From Bacillota bacterium (GTDB lineage: Bacteria > Bacillota > Clostridia > Oscillospirales > Ruminococcaceae), in the NCBI GenBank assembly GCA_023415575.1, contig JAEZKF010000036.1, forward strand, positions 1-47,197: DNA of 47,197 bases. The letters run 5' to 3'. A model generated the notes under the pieces. That model ran no database searches and had not been told where the DNA came from. It saw only the letters and a list, made by a program, of their open reading frames with translations. Shown here piece by piece: positions 6,677 through 16,886 of the stretch. Every line of letters starts with the position of its first letter. Position 1 is the first letter of the stretch. The translations under genes were made by a program, and so were the position numbers.

Positions 6677-8476
6677 TTACTCTGTTGCCCAAATGGACAT
6701 CCCATCCTTGACTGTTGTCTTCTTATAGGAGTGTGATTTTAAGTTGAATACACCCTGCATCTCAATGAATCCTTTCGAGTTCGCACCGGTGACGGTAAGC
6801 TCGTCGCCTGACAGATAAAAGTACATTTTTATATATCCGAAATGGTCAATCAACACCGGCTGGCCTGTGTCAAAACTAGTTAGCAGATTCCCGTCCTTAT
6901 CGCAAAGACCTATCTTGTAGTTACAGGGATATTCATACGGGGCAGCATCTCCCTTGAGCTCGGCGTCAATCGGAATTTCTCCATAGAGGATGATAAACTC
7001 CTTGGTTACAGGGTCTCGCCGGAAAGTGAACAGGTAGCGGTAAACCTGTTCCTTTTCCAGATACCCCAGTGGCATGTTAAAGGTGAGCAGGGGGGATGGC
7101 ATGGCAGGGTCGGGGGAATAAATCCGCAGGCTATCAAGTTTGAGCGCATAGATTTCCCCATTATTAAAAAAGCCTATATCGCTGTACCCGCCGTACATTC
7201 CGCCGAAAAGCGTAATGAAGCGCAGGTTGCCGGTTTGGTTATCCTTTAAAACGACATTAGAATAGATAACATCTCCTCCGCCATCGGAGCTTGCTCTATA
7301 CAAGCTGTATTTCCCGTCGCTTGATGTAGCAAAGACCTCCTCCAGATGCTCGGGCTTAATCTTGTACTCCAGCTTTGATGAGTTCTTTTCAAAATCCAAT
7401 GTAATCGTCAGATCGCAAAAATCACAGGAAGCGCTGACAATCGGTTTTGTCGGGTGCCACTGGTATTGCAATCCCGGATAGTCCTCCACGTTCGGTTCGC
7501 CAAAGGAGGGGCTGATCTCATCCCTGTTAAAGAAAAAACCACAAACGAAGCTGTCGTTTTCATAATACAAAGCCATGGCGTTGTTTTGACCCATGTTATT
7601 ACGGAAATTGCCCCACACATCAAGCACACTCAATATGATACGGCGATTTCCATCTTGCGTGTCAAATTTCGGGTAGAACTGCCCCATAACCTGCTTCTTG
7701 CTGATGCTGTATAGAACACTGCTAATTGCTCTTGAATTGGAGAACATGATGTAGGTATCATCCAACCGAATAACCTCTAGCTTATCCTGATAGCGCGCAG
7801 AACGCTCATCGGAATAAAACCATCTACTTTCAGGGGTGCCATATTCAAAAGTTTCAATTCGGTTTAGCGTGCCATCCCCCCTAAAAAATGCAAAGCCATC
7901 GACGCCGTTATAAAAGACCGGTACTATGATGCCTTCCGTCATATCGCGCACAACACCCAAAAGGTAATAATCATTCCCTTGAAAGGTAGAGAGGTCAAGC
8001 TGTAAAGGCAGTTCCTTAAGTGTTTCGGCATCATAGAACCGCATTTCCTTAAAGGTGGAAATGGCAATTGTATTCTCGTCTATCATGGAGATGCCGCCCC
8101 ATGGCATATCGAAGTTGGTCACCACATGTTCGCTGCTTAGTTCGTTAACAGGCAGAAGCAGTTTGGTCCCATCATCTTTTATGAGACATAAATCAAAGCA
8201 ATAGATATTGTCGCGTTTTTTGAGGTTCTCAATGCTAACAGTTATGCCTTTGTTTTTTAGCCGCTCGAGCATATCTTCGGTGGTTAGGTTGTTAATTACT
8301 CTTTCCTGAATGCGCTCGATGGCCTTATTTGTTAATTCCTCACCAGATACTGCCGAGGCTTCCAGTATTGACGATGATTGAGACTCCTCAGCCGGCAATA
8401 CAGGCTCCTGACCGGAACAGGCCGCAAGCATAATCAGGATTATGGCAGCTGCCAGAAAAAAGATACATCTTTTCAT
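6677..8476 (-). CDS. large secreted lipoprotein of unknown function
   Basis: This 599 aa protein has a clear lipoprotein signal. MKRC is followed by a long hydrophobic stretch and the lipobox LAAC, with Cys20 as the predicted lipid anchor, then a Ser/Glu-rich linker to about residue 50. The rest is soluble and rich in aromatic, Asp/Gly-containing beta strands. Repeated patterns of the type DDTYIMFSN, DGKYSLYRASSDG and NNGEIYALKLDS look like beta-propeller blades. I do not recognise a family or any catalytic motif. A very strong AAGGAGGGG site precedes the ATG on the minus strand. The gene stands alone, convergent with the nitrogenase-like operon and divergent from the PNPOx gene, so no function is suggested by its neighbours. 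Confidence 0.85.
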   Translation of the reverse strand: MKRCIFFLAAAIILIMLAACSGQEPVLPAEESQSSSILEASAVSGEELTNKAIERIQERVINNLTTEDMLERLKNKGITVSIENLKKRDNIYCFDLCLIKDDGTKLLLPVNELSSEHVVTNFDMPWGGISMIDENTIAISTFKEMRFYDAETLKELPLQLDLSTFQGNDYYLLGVVRDMTEGIIVPVFYNGVDGFAFFRGDGTLNRIETFEYGTPESRWFYSDERSARYQDKLEVIRLDDTYIMFSNSRAISSVLYSISKKQVMGQFYPKFDTQDGNRRIILSVLDVWGNFRNNMGQNNAMALYYENDSFVCGFFFNRDEISPSFGEPNVEDYPGLQYQWHPTKPIVSASCDFCDLTITLDFEKNSSKLEYKIKPEHLEEVFATSSDGKYSLYRASSDGGGDVIYSNVVLKDNQTGNLRFITLFGGMYGGYSDIGFFNNGEIYALKLDSLRIYSPDPAMPSPLLTFNMPLGYLEKEQVYRYLFTFRRDPVTKEFIILYGEIPIDAELKGDAAPYEYPCNYKIGLCDKDGNLLTSFDTGQPVLIDHFGYIKMYFYLSGDELTVTGANSKGFIEMQGVFNLKSHSYKKTTVKDGMSIWATE

Positions 8477-8644
8477 ACTTTCCCCTCCTTTTATGTTGGT
8501 GTGCTAAATCATTAAAAACATTGCATGATGTTACCAAAACTATAAGAAATTCGAACGGGTGTCAAGTATTCTTTAATCCCGTTTTGTCATGACTGCAGTA
8601 TTATTGCGCATATCACGCTTTTCGTGTGGTTTGCCATCAACCGA

Positions 8645-8672
8645 TTGACTTTTACCCTCTAATTGGTATAAT
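8645..8672 (+). promoter_or_regulatory. sigma-A-type promoter for the PNPOx leader
   Basis: TTGACT (8645-8650) and TATAAT (8667-8672) are separated by 16 bases. The -10 element is perfect and the -35 element differs from consensus at one position. Transcription would begin near 8680 and enter the structured leader ahead of the PNPOx gene. Confidence 0.7.
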
Positions 8673-8693
8673 TGTGTAGGAAAATTAAAGAAA

Positions 8694-8819
8694 ATGAGCA
8701 AAAGATATCATAACTTGGAATTGCGCTCACTATTGCTCATGGTTTATTCGTGGTGCGTTGTCGCTGATGATAAAGTCGGTTACCGTCCTTTGGGACGGTT
8801 TTTTATTAAACATTTTTGA
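8694..8819 (+). CDS. possible 41-codon leader ORF
   Basis: An ATG at 8694 opens a 41-codon frame ending at TGA 8817-8819, directly in front of the GAGGAGG site of the PNPOx gene. The predicted peptide is basic and hydrophobic (MSKRYHNLELRSLLLMVYSW at its start) and has no recognisable domain. AGGA lies upstream at 8679-8682, a weak ribosome site. The frame crosses the terminator hairpin, so ribosomes translating it could disrupt that hairpin. It may equally be a chance ORF inside a non-coding leader. Confidence 0.3.
   Translation: MSKRYHNLELRSLLLMVYSWCVVADDKVGYRPLGRFFIKHF
8781..8809 (+). terminator. intrinsic terminator or attenuator upstream of the PNPOx gene
   Basis: The stem ACCGTCC/GGACGGT (near 8782-8799) has a 4-base loop and is followed directly by TTTTTT and further Ts. 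It has the shape of a Rho-independent terminator. It sits 25-50 bases before the PNPOx start and downstream of a strong promoter, so it would end a transcript of about 130 nt unless read through. Confidence 0.75.
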
Positions 8820-8831
8820 GGAGGAGTTCAA

Positions 8832-9314
8832 ATGAGCAGATACGAAGAGGGGTTAAGGTTAATCGAAGAATCCTGCGGCAACGGCAAAGACAATGTCATC
8901 GCGCTTGCAACCATCGCACTGGAGCCGACTGCAGATGGAGCACCCTATCCCTATGTCCGTGAGGTGGATGCCCATTATGAGGACGGTGTGTTCTATGTTA
9001 CGACTTGGGGCAAATCCAACAAGATGCAGCAGATAGCAAAGAATAAAGAGGTCGCATTCTCCGTTTGCTTTGAGGGCATTACCGGACAGGGAGTAGCAGA
9101 AAACCTCGGCTGGGTGTTAGACCCGAAAAATGCTGAACTGCGGGCGAAATTGCGCAAGACATTCGCAGACTGGTACGATGCGGCGAACAACGAGCAGGAT
9201 GAAAACTGCGTAATCCTTGCCATCCGCATTACAAAGGCCGCAATATTCAGAGATCACGGCGCGATTCGTTATAATCTCGACCTTGTGAACCAGACGGAAA
9301 TCAGTGAAGATTGA
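8832..9314 (+). CDS. pyridoxamine 5'-phosphate oxidase-fold protein
   Basis: This 160 aa protein belongs to the PNPOx-like split-barrel family, whose small members bind flavin or heme and are often general stress or reductase proteins. Supporting features are the barrel strands around PYVREVDAHYEDGVFYVTTW, the helix KSNKMQQIAKNKEVAFSVCFEG that forms the flavin-phosphate side in relatives, and the usual family length. True PNPOx enzymes are longer and carry extra substrate-binding residues, so vitamin B6 synthesis is unlikely. GAGGAGG (8818-8824) precedes the ATG. A promoter, structured leader and terminator lie directly upstream, suggesting regulated read-through. The CPBP gene follows after 72 bases. 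Confidence 0.8.
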   Translation: MSRYEEGLRLIEESCGNGKDNVIALATIALEPTADGAPYPYVREVDAHYEDGVFYVTTWGKSNKMQQIAKNKEVAFSVCFEGITGQGVAENLGWVLDPKNAELRAKLRKTFADWYDAANNEQDENCVILAIRITKAAIFRDHGAIRYNLDLVNQTEISED

Positions 9315-9386
9315 TTTAGTAAACCGCATACATAATAGCAAATAGAAAGTCCATACCACCGGTCGCATCTTAGGAGGGTCAGCACC

Positions 9387-10253
9387 TTGAAACAGGAAAA
9401 GAGCTACAGCCCGAGCGGGATTATCCTATTCACATTCTTGCTCTGCTTTGTCATCCGCTTTATCGATGCCATCATCATTCGGCTTGACCAAACAATTGTG
9501 AATGAGAACTTCATCCACAAGGTATTGGGAATCGTTATTTTAGCTGTCGCCTTGCGGCTTGCTCGCTTAAGTTGGAAGGACATCGGATTTGATGTAAAGA
9601 AACTCTATATACCTGCCTTATTGGGCCTGGCGCTCGGAGTTGCCCGCTTTGCAGTCGGGTATGGGATTGAGTTTGTCATCCTTTCCGCTCAGGGCAAAAA
9701 CCCGACGCTTGATTTCTCTCTCAGAAGCTTCTCGGTGGACGGAGCTACCATCGAACTGCCGGTTTACTGGATCTTTGTGGCCATTGTGTTTAACATCATC
9801 AATGCGATTATGGAGGACGGTATCTTCCGCGGACTATTCATAACCCTTTATAAGAGGAAATACCGTTTTGCCATTGCCAATACATTAGCCGCCCTGCTTT
9901 TTGGCGTTTGGCACATTGTAATGCCGATACGCAGTTGGCTTGACGGCAACATGACCTTCCCGGGCATGATTTTTTACAGTGTCGGTTATACCCTGCTTTC
10001 CGCCAGCATCGCTTTGATGTGGGGCTTGCTGTTTGAAATGACCGGCGTTGTTTGGATAGGCATGGCTGATCATTTCTTCAACAACACGATTATTAACCTT
10101 CTGCACGTTACGACCAATACTGGCATCGATGAGCTGCAGATTGTAAGAGCACTCATTGCTCAGCTTTTGGCGCTTGTGCTGGTTACGGTTCTATATTTTA
10201 GAAAGCGTAGGCAAAGCGCATGTAAAAAGGATAAGCCATCAGTTGCATTGTAG
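9387..10253 (+). CDS. CPBP (Abi/Rce1-type) intramembrane protease family protein
   Basis: This 288 aa polytopic membrane protein has about eight hydrophobic segments and the three CPBP/Rce1 motifs. Motif 1 is MEDGIFRG (the family EExxxR, with Asp in the second position). Motif 2 is FGVWH. Motif 3 is DHFFNN. The family includes type II CAAX proteases and bacteriocin self-immunity proteins. The Glu-to-Asp change could alter activity but keeps an acid. The start is TTG at 9387 behind TAGGAGGG (9371-9378). Its stop overlaps the convergent GNAT gene by 15 bases. No bacteriocin precursor was found nearby, so an immunity role has no local support. Confidence 0.82.
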   Translation: MKQEKSYSPSGIILFTFLLCFVIRFIDAIIIRLDQTIVNENFIHKVLGIVILAVALRLARLSWKDIGFDVKKLYIPALLGLALGVARFAVGYGIEFVILSAQGKNPTLDFSLRSFSVDGATIELPVYWIFVAIVFNIINAIMEDGIFRGLFITLYKRKYRFAIANTLAALLFGVWHIVMPIRSWLDGNMTFPGMIFYSVGYTLLSASIALMWGLLFEMTGVVWIGMADHFFNNTIINLLHVTTNTGIDELQIVRALIAQLLALVLVTVLYFRKRRQSACKKDKPSVAL

Positions 10254-11153
10254 CTCGAAAAAGTACCTTGCATACTCCTTTTTGTGACCCAGTTTGCCGT
10301 AAAGGTGAATCGTCTTGTCATACCCGCCTGAAATAAAAGCTGTCGGTATATTATTCTCGAACAGCCTTCTCATGCAAGCCTTTAGAACCATCTGTGCATA
10401 TCCTCTGTTGTAAAAATCAGAGTGGGTGCAGACCCTCTCGATTTCAGCCGTTTTGCTTACATGATCAATAAAGGCCTCACATCCGGATACGTGCCTGCCG
10501 TCTTTATTGACCAGCACAAAATCAAACTCCGCATTATAGATTGGGCTACGTCTGATATACTCCTTAATCTGCAAATCAATCTCACGGCTATGCGGACTGG
10601 GCCATGCGTTGGTTCTTAGGTTTGCCTGCTCTTCATAGTCGCCGTTTTCAAGCATATTTTGAAATGATACGGATGGATCTTCAATCTGGTAGTCTTTATA
10701 TTGACATGTATGAAAGACCCTTGTCATCTCAAGACGGTCAGTCTTTATGTATCCTGCATCCTCAAGAACCTTGATGAGTTCGGTCTGCGTCTCTAGCGTT
10801 GATGTGACCAACCTATCATATTTATTTCCCCATTCTGACCTAACCCAGTCAAGTAGTTCGGGATATAAGTAAGTGTATTCGTCCTTGAGAAAAACCGTAA
10901 ACTCATTATTGAAATCCTCCGAAATCACAAACCCAATCAAACAGTGTGCATCGTCAAACCACAAATGGGCAGCTTTGTTGAAGTTATCGGGAAAGTGCTT
11001 TCTGAAGTCGCTAAGGTTGTACTTCCAATCAACAATGCGTCCGATGTGCCAAATGAAGGAATCCTTCTTTTTGGCGTTTTCTTGAACAATGAAGTTGCAT
11101 AACTCTTTAAAATCGTTACTCTCAAAAAGAAAGTTGCGGTGATACGTTTTCAT
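10239..11153 (-). CDS. GNAT-family N-acetyltransferase
   Basis: This 304 aa protein has a C-terminal GNAT acetyltransferase domain. The acetyl-CoA loop is at NRGYAQ after VCTHSDFY (about residues 240-255), followed by the helix KACMRRLFENN and the final SGGYDKTIHLYGKLGHKK segment typical of the fold. The N-terminal half is a degenerate second GNAT-like fold, as in two-domain family members. Substrate cannot be predicted. The start has a good TAGGAGG site on the minus strand. An extended -10 sequence (TGTTATAAT on the minus strand, near 11185-11195) is a likely promoter. Confidence 0.82.
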   Translation of the reverse strand: MKTYHRNFLFESNDFKELCNFIVQENAKKKDSFIWHIGRIVDWKYNLSDFRKHFPDNFNKAAHLWFDDAHCLIGFVISEDFNNEFTVFLKDEYTYLYPELLDWVRSEWGNKYDRLVTSTLETQTELIKVLEDAGYIKTDRLEMTRVFHTCQYKDYQIEDPSVSFQNMLENGDYEEQANLRTNAWPSPHSREIDLQIKEYIRRSPIYNAEFDFVLVNKDGRHVSGCEAFIDHVSKTAEIERVCTHSDFYNRGYAQMVLKACMRRLFENNIPTAFISGGYDKTIHLYGKLGHKKEYARYFFELQCN

Positions 11154-11451
11154 AATCTTCCTCCTATAGCCATCGTCTTACTTAATTATAACAGATTTAC
11201 AACATACGGAATATGTAAAGAATGCTTAATATTTGATCTTTGCTCTTCTGAACATTACCAGTGAAGGGAGTGTTATTATGGCAAGAATGATGGTTTTTTT
11301 GGTCAAAAAGCTCCATGCAAGGTCTGCAAGATAAATGGCGATTGATTGCATGGAGCTAAAAAATAATCGCCGGCGTTCATTCTGACTTTCATGCGCAGTT
11401 TATCAGTGCAGGCTTTGCTTCCTTAGATTTCATTTAAGGAGCTAAGCTAGA
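11154..11451. other. non-coding region with interleaved inverted repeats
   Basis: This 298-base gap separates the GNAT gene from a decayed CD3324-family gene. It holds the minus-strand GNAT promoter, a strong ribosome-site-like GGGAGTG before an 18-codon ORF at 11278 that is probably meaningless, and the interleaved inverted repeats at 11309-11371. I see no other gene. Confidence 0.6.
11309..11371. repeat. two interleaved inverted repeats with pseudoknot topology
   Basis: Arm 1 AGCTCCATGCAA (11309-11320) pairs perfectly with TTGCATGGAGCT (11346-11357). Arm 2 GGCGATT (11337-11343) pairs with AATCGCC (11365-11371). The order 1-2-1'-2' is that of an H-type pseudoknot or two mutually exclusive stems. 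An A-rich segment (AAAAAAT) separates 1' from 2'. Read on the minus strand, stem 1 is followed by TTTTT and resembles a terminator. Confidence 0.65.
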
Positions 11452-11696
11452 ATGAAATATAAAAAAGCGCAAGAAATTTTCCCTGAGAGATTACTAAAGG
11501 AAATACAGACATATACATCCCAAGCCATGAAGGTGTAAGAAAAGGCTGGGGTGAAAAATACGGGAGCAGGGAGCAGCTGCAAATGAGAAACCGTGAGATA
11601 AAATTGAGGTTTCGTGAAGGATTATCGATTGAGCGGCTTGCGGGCTTATTCTGTCTTTCCTGTGATAGCATCAAAAAGATTGCTTATTCCAAATAG
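11452..11696 (+). pseudogene. frameshifted CD3324-family gene
   Basis: Two overlapping frames together spell a CD3324-family protein, a small (about 85-90 aa) DNA-binding-like protein common in clostridia. Frame 1 begins at ATG 11452 behind AAGGAG with MKYKKAQEIFPERLLKEIQTY, then leaves the family sequence and stops at 11538. From 11511 another frame resumes the family sequence with IYIPSHEGVRKGWGEKYG and continues through RNREIKLRFREGLSIERLAG to CDSIKKIAYSK and TAG at 11694. The residues expected between QTY and IYIP (roughly VQGEY) are missing, which fits a short deletion between TAT-rich repeats that shifted the frame. A terminator follows. A sequencing error is the alternative, but the missing residues favour a real deletion. 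Confidence 0.75.
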
Positions 11697-11704
11697 CATT
11701 ATGT

Positions 11705-11733
11705 AAACCCGATGGATTAACCCCATCGGGTTT
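11705..11733 (+). terminator. terminator after the CD3324 pseudogene
   Basis: The 11-bp arms AAACCCGATGG (11705-11715) and CCATCGGGTTT (11723-11733) flank a 7-base loop. The T-run is short. It lies 9 bases after the pseudogene stop, showing that this was once an independent transcription unit. Confidence 0.7.
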
Positions 11734-11834
11734 GCCTTGCAAATGGAACATTTTTGCTTTTTGTCGGGCACACTAAAAGGACCGATTTTAGATTATTTGA
11801 CTAATTTGTAATTATATTCGACTTCGCACTATAC

Positions 11835-11858
11835 AAACGTATGTTTTTGTTATATAAT
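11835..11858 (+). promoter_or_regulatory. LexA box overlapping the uvrB promoter
   Basis: AAACGTATGTTT (11835-11846) is a perfect 4+4 palindrome matching the Gram-positive LexA (DinR) core GAACNNNNGTTC except for G-to-A/C-to-T changes at the outer bases. It ends 6 bases before a TATAAT -10 element (11853-11858), the usual place for repression by LexA. It implies DNA-damage induction of uvrB. Confidence 0.65.
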
Positions 11859-11919
11859 GAGAAAGCACGATAGCGGCCGAGGTGCCGCTTCATCATAAAG
11901 GCGGAGGGATAAGGGGCAA

Positions 11920-13881
<1,962 letters not shown>

Positions 13882-13895
13882 CCACCCATATAAAA

Positions 13896-13908
13896 GAACA
13901 AACGTTTC
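13896..13908 (+). promoter_or_regulatory. LexA-like box upstream of uvrA
   Basis: GAACAAACGTTTC (13896-13908) matches the Gram-positive LexA core GAACNNNNGTTC at all but one base of the two half-sites. It lies in the 68-base gap between uvrB and uvrA, so uvrA may have its own SOS-controlled promoter in addition to read-through from uvrB. Confidence 0.6.
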
Positions 13909-13949
13909 AAAATTGGAAGTAAACGAAACGGATATTGGAGGAGTTTCCA

Positions 13950-16772
13950 TTGGCAAGGGATAAAATCATCATTAAGGGTGCAAGAGAACACAATTTAAAG
14001 AACATCGACCTTGAAATCCCGCGCGACAAGCTCGTCGTGTTTACGGGACTTTCGGGCTCGGGCAAAAGCTCTCTTGCGTTCGATACCATCTACGCAGACG
14101 GCCAGCGCCGTTATGTCGAGAGCCTGTCCTCCTACGCAAGAATGTTCCTCGGCCAGATGGAAAAGCCGGATGTCGACTCGATTGAGGGGCTGTCTCCCGC
14201 AATCTCTATCGACCAGAAAACCACCAGCAAGAACCCGCGTTCTACGGTGGGCACCGTAACCGAGATATATGACTATCTGCGCCTCTTGTATGCCCGCATC
14301 GGCCATCCGCACTGCCCGGTCTGCGGCAGAGAGATCTCCCAGCAAACCGTAGACCAGATGGTAGACCGTGTACTGGCGCTTGAAGAGGGGACAAAGATTC
14401 AGGTGCTTGCGCCCGTGATTCGGGGGCGCAAGGGCGAGCACGCCAAGGAGTTTGATGCCGCGCGGCGTTCGGGCTTTGTCCGCGTGCGCGTGGACGGCAT
14501 CATCTACGACCTGTCCGAGCAGATTAAGCTTGAGAAGAACAAGAAGCATAACATAGAGATTGTGGTAGACCGCCTTGCGGTGCGGCCGGACATCAAGTCC
14601 CGCCTTGCTGATTCGATTGAAACGGCCCTTTCGCTCACCGGCGGCCTTGCCATTGTCGATGTCATTGACGGGGAGGAGATGCTCTTTTCGCAGAACTATT
14701 CCTGCCCGGAGCATGAAATCAGCATCGACGAGCTAGCGCCGCGGATGTTCTCATTTAACAACCCCATCGGCGCGTGCGAGAAATGTACGGGACTGGGTAC
14801 CTTTCTCAAGGTCGACCCCGACCTCATCATTCCGAATAAAAGTCTGTCCATCCGCGAGGGCGCCATTCGTGCAAGCGGCTGGTATTACGGCGACGGCGGC
14901 ACGATTGCCCAGATGTACTATGAGGGCCTTGCCAAGCATTACGGCTTCTCGCTGGACGTGCCAGTATCCAAGCTGACCCCTGAGCAGCTGGATAAGATTT
15001 TGTACGGAACAAACGGCGAGGCAATTGAGATTACGCGTAAGAACGAGTACGGAGAGGGAACATACCGCGCTCCTTTTGAGGGCGTTATCAACAACATCGA
15101 GCGGCGTTTTCGTGAAACGCAAAGCTCCTTTATCAAAGATGAGCTGTCCGGCTATATGTCTTCGGTCGTCTGCCCGGACTGCCACGGCGACCGCTTAAAG
15201 CCCGAGTATCTTTCGGTAACAGTGGGCGGCAAGAACATCAGCGAGTTCGCCAAGATGTCGGTGACTGCGGCGCTCGAGTTCGTGGGTAATCTTGCACTGG
15301 AAGGCCGCGAGCGCATGATTGCCGAGCAGATACTCAAGGAGATTCGCGAGCGGCTCGGCTTTTTGCAGAGTGTCGGCCTTGAGTACCTGACCCTCTCGCG
15401 TTCTGCGGGAACGCTTTCGGGCGGCGAAAGCCAGCGCATCCGTCTAGCAACCCAAATCGGCTCGTCGCTGATGGGTGTCTTGTATATCCTCGACGAGCCC
15501 AGCATCGGCTTACACCAGCGCGACAACGATAAGCTCATCAGCACATTAAAGCGGCTGCGCGACCTCGGCAACACGCTGATTGTCGTCGAGCACGACGAGG
15601 ACACGATGTACGCCGCCGACTATATTGTGGACATCGGCCCCGCGGCGGGTATAAACGGCGGTGAGGTCGTGTGTGCAGGCACCATCGAGGACATCAAAAA
15701 CTGCCCGCAATCCATCACCGGTCAATACCTGAGTGGTCGTAAGTTGATTGAGGTTCCCAAGGTTCGGCGCAAGGGTAACGGCAAAAAACTGACGATTAAG
15801 GGTGCCAGACACAACAACTTAAAGAATATCACCGTGTCCATTCCCTTAGGCACCTTCACCTGCATTACCGGTGTGTCCGGCTCTGGCAAGAGCTCGCTTA
15901 TCAACGACATCCTTTATAAGCGCCTTTCAGCAGAGCTCAACGGCAGTCGCACAAGGGCAGCCGCGCATGACGACATCACCGGGATTAAAAACCTAGATAA
16001 GGTAATTGATATCGACCAGTCTCCCATCGGGCGCACGCCGCGTTCCAACCCCGCTACCTATACAGGCGTGTTTACCGATATCCGCAACGTGTTCGCTTCC
16101 ACGAACGATGCAAAGATACGCGGCTACAGCTCCAGCCGGTTTTCCTTTAACGTTAAGGGCGGCCGATGCGAGGCCTGCGAGGGTGACGGCATCTTAAAGA
16201 TTGAGATGCACTTTTTGCCCGATATCTATGTGCCGTGCGAGGTGTGCAAGGGTAAGCGTTATAACCGCGAAACGCTGGAGGTTAAGTTCAAGGGCAAGAC
16301 CATCTATGATGTTTTGGAGATGACAGTGGACGAGGGTGTGGAGTTCTTTGCAAACATCCCCCGCGTTGCAAGGAAGCTCGAAACACTGCAGAGCGTCGGC
16401 CTCGGCTACATCAAGATCGGTCAGCCGGCAACGACCCTATCCGGCGGTGAAGCCCAGCGCGTAAAGCTTGCCACCGAGCTTGCAAGACGGTCTACCGGAA
16501 AGACTATCTACATCTTGGACGAGCCCACTACCGGACTGCACACTGCGGATGTTCATAAGCTTATTGATGTACTTCAGCTTCTGGTTGAAGCGGGCAATAC
16601 GGTTTTGGTCATCGAGCACAACCTTGATGTTATTAAAACTGCTGATTACATCATCGACCTCGGCCCCGAGGGCGGCGACAAGGGCGGAGAGGTTGTGGCC
16701 TGCGGCACACCGGAGGAGATCGTTAAATGTAAACAGTCTTATACCGGACAATATTTAAGCAGGGTGTTGTAA
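13950..16772 (+). CDS. uvrA: excinuclease ABC subunit A
   Basis: This 940 aa ABC-type ATPase is the damage sensor of nucleotide excision repair. The first nucleotide-binding half has Walker A GLSGSGKSS and the signature LSGGESQRIRLA. The second has GVSGSGKSS and LSGGEAQRVKLA. The three zinc-module cysteine sets are visible: CPVCGRE, CPDCHGDR, and CEACEGDG paired with CEVCKGKRY. Length is normal for UvrA. The reading frame could begin at TTG 13935, but that codon overlaps the GGAGGAG site (13937-13943). TTG 13950 is therefore the better start, giving an N-terminus of ARDKIIIKGARE. It follows uvrB and probably shares SOS control. Confidence 0.97.
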   Translation: MARDKIIIKGAREHNLKNIDLEIPRDKLVVFTGLSGSGKSSLAFDTIYADGQRRYVESLSSYARMFLGQMEKPDVDSIEGLSPAISIDQKTTSKNPRSTVGTVTEIYDYLRLLYARIGHPHCPVCGREISQQTVDQMVDRVLALEEGTKIQVLAPVIRGRKGEHAKEFDAARRSGFVRVRVDGIIYDLSEQIKLEKNKKHNIEIVVDRLAVRPDIKSRLADSIETALSLTGGLAIVDVIDGEEMLFSQNYSCPEHEISIDELAPRMFSFNNPIGACEKCTGLGTFLKVDPDLIIPNKSLSIREGAIRASGWYYGDGGTIAQMYYEGLAKHYGFSLDVPVSKLTPEQLDKILYGTNGEAIEITRKNEYGEGTYRAPFEGVINNIERRFRETQSSFIKDELSGYMSSVVCPDCHGDRLKPEYLSVTVGGKNISEFAKMSVTAALEFVGNLALEGRERMIAEQILKEIRERLGFLQSVGLEYLTLSRSAGTLSGGESQRIRLATQIGSSLMGVLYILDEPSIGLHQRDNDKLISTLKRLRDLGNTLIVVEHDEDTMYAADYIVDIGPAAGINGGEVVCAGTIEDIKNCPQSITGQYLSGRKLIEVPKVRRKGNGKKLTIKGARHNNLKNITVSIPLGTFTCITGVSGSGKSSLINDILYKRLSAELNGSRTRAAAHDDITGIKNLDKVIDIDQSPIGRTPRSNPATYTGVFTDIRNVFASTNDAKIRGYSSSRFSFNVKGGRCEACEGDGILKIEMHFLPDIYVPCEVCKGKRYNRETLEVKFKGKTIYDVLEMTVDEGVEFFANIPRVARKLETLQSVGLGYIKIGQPATTLSGGEAQRVKLATELARRSTGKTIYILDEPTTGLHTADVHKLIDVLQLLVEAGNTVLVIEHNLDVIKTADYIIDLGPEGGDKGGEVVACGTPEEIVKCKQSYTGQYLSRVL

Positions 16773-16886
16773 TTAGAAGATAAATTAGATATACTAATTC
16801 TAAACAAAATATTGTTCCATCACGCAGCATGACCGATGTCATTTTTGGGTGGCTGCTGTGATGAATAACGAAAGGATGGTTTAGCT
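16773..16886. other. short spacer with a hairpin between uvrA and the rubredoxin gene
   Basis: CATCACGCAGC (about 16819-16829) can pair with GCTGCTGTGATG (about 16852-16863) with one bulge, forming a long stem. No T-run follows. It may be a weak terminator for uvrA or a leader structure for the rubredoxin gene. Confidence 0.45.

Larger units (their letters stand above)
8477..8831. other. 355-base intergenic region holding a promoter, structured leader and terminator
   Basis: This gap lies between the divergent lipoprotein and PNPOx genes. The left half is AT-rich and should hold the lipoprotein promoter, which I could not place with confidence. The right half holds a near-consensus sigma-A promoter, a roughly 130-base leader with an internal inverted repeat, a short ORF and an intrinsic terminator. 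These are listed separately. Confidence 0.7.

Noticed and set aside
11278..11334. 18-codon ORF with a GGGAGTG ribosome site
   Set aside because: Too short, no similarity, and it runs into the inverted-repeat structure. A neighbouring frame reads PCKVCKING, which recalls zinc-ribbon ends, but it has no start codon.
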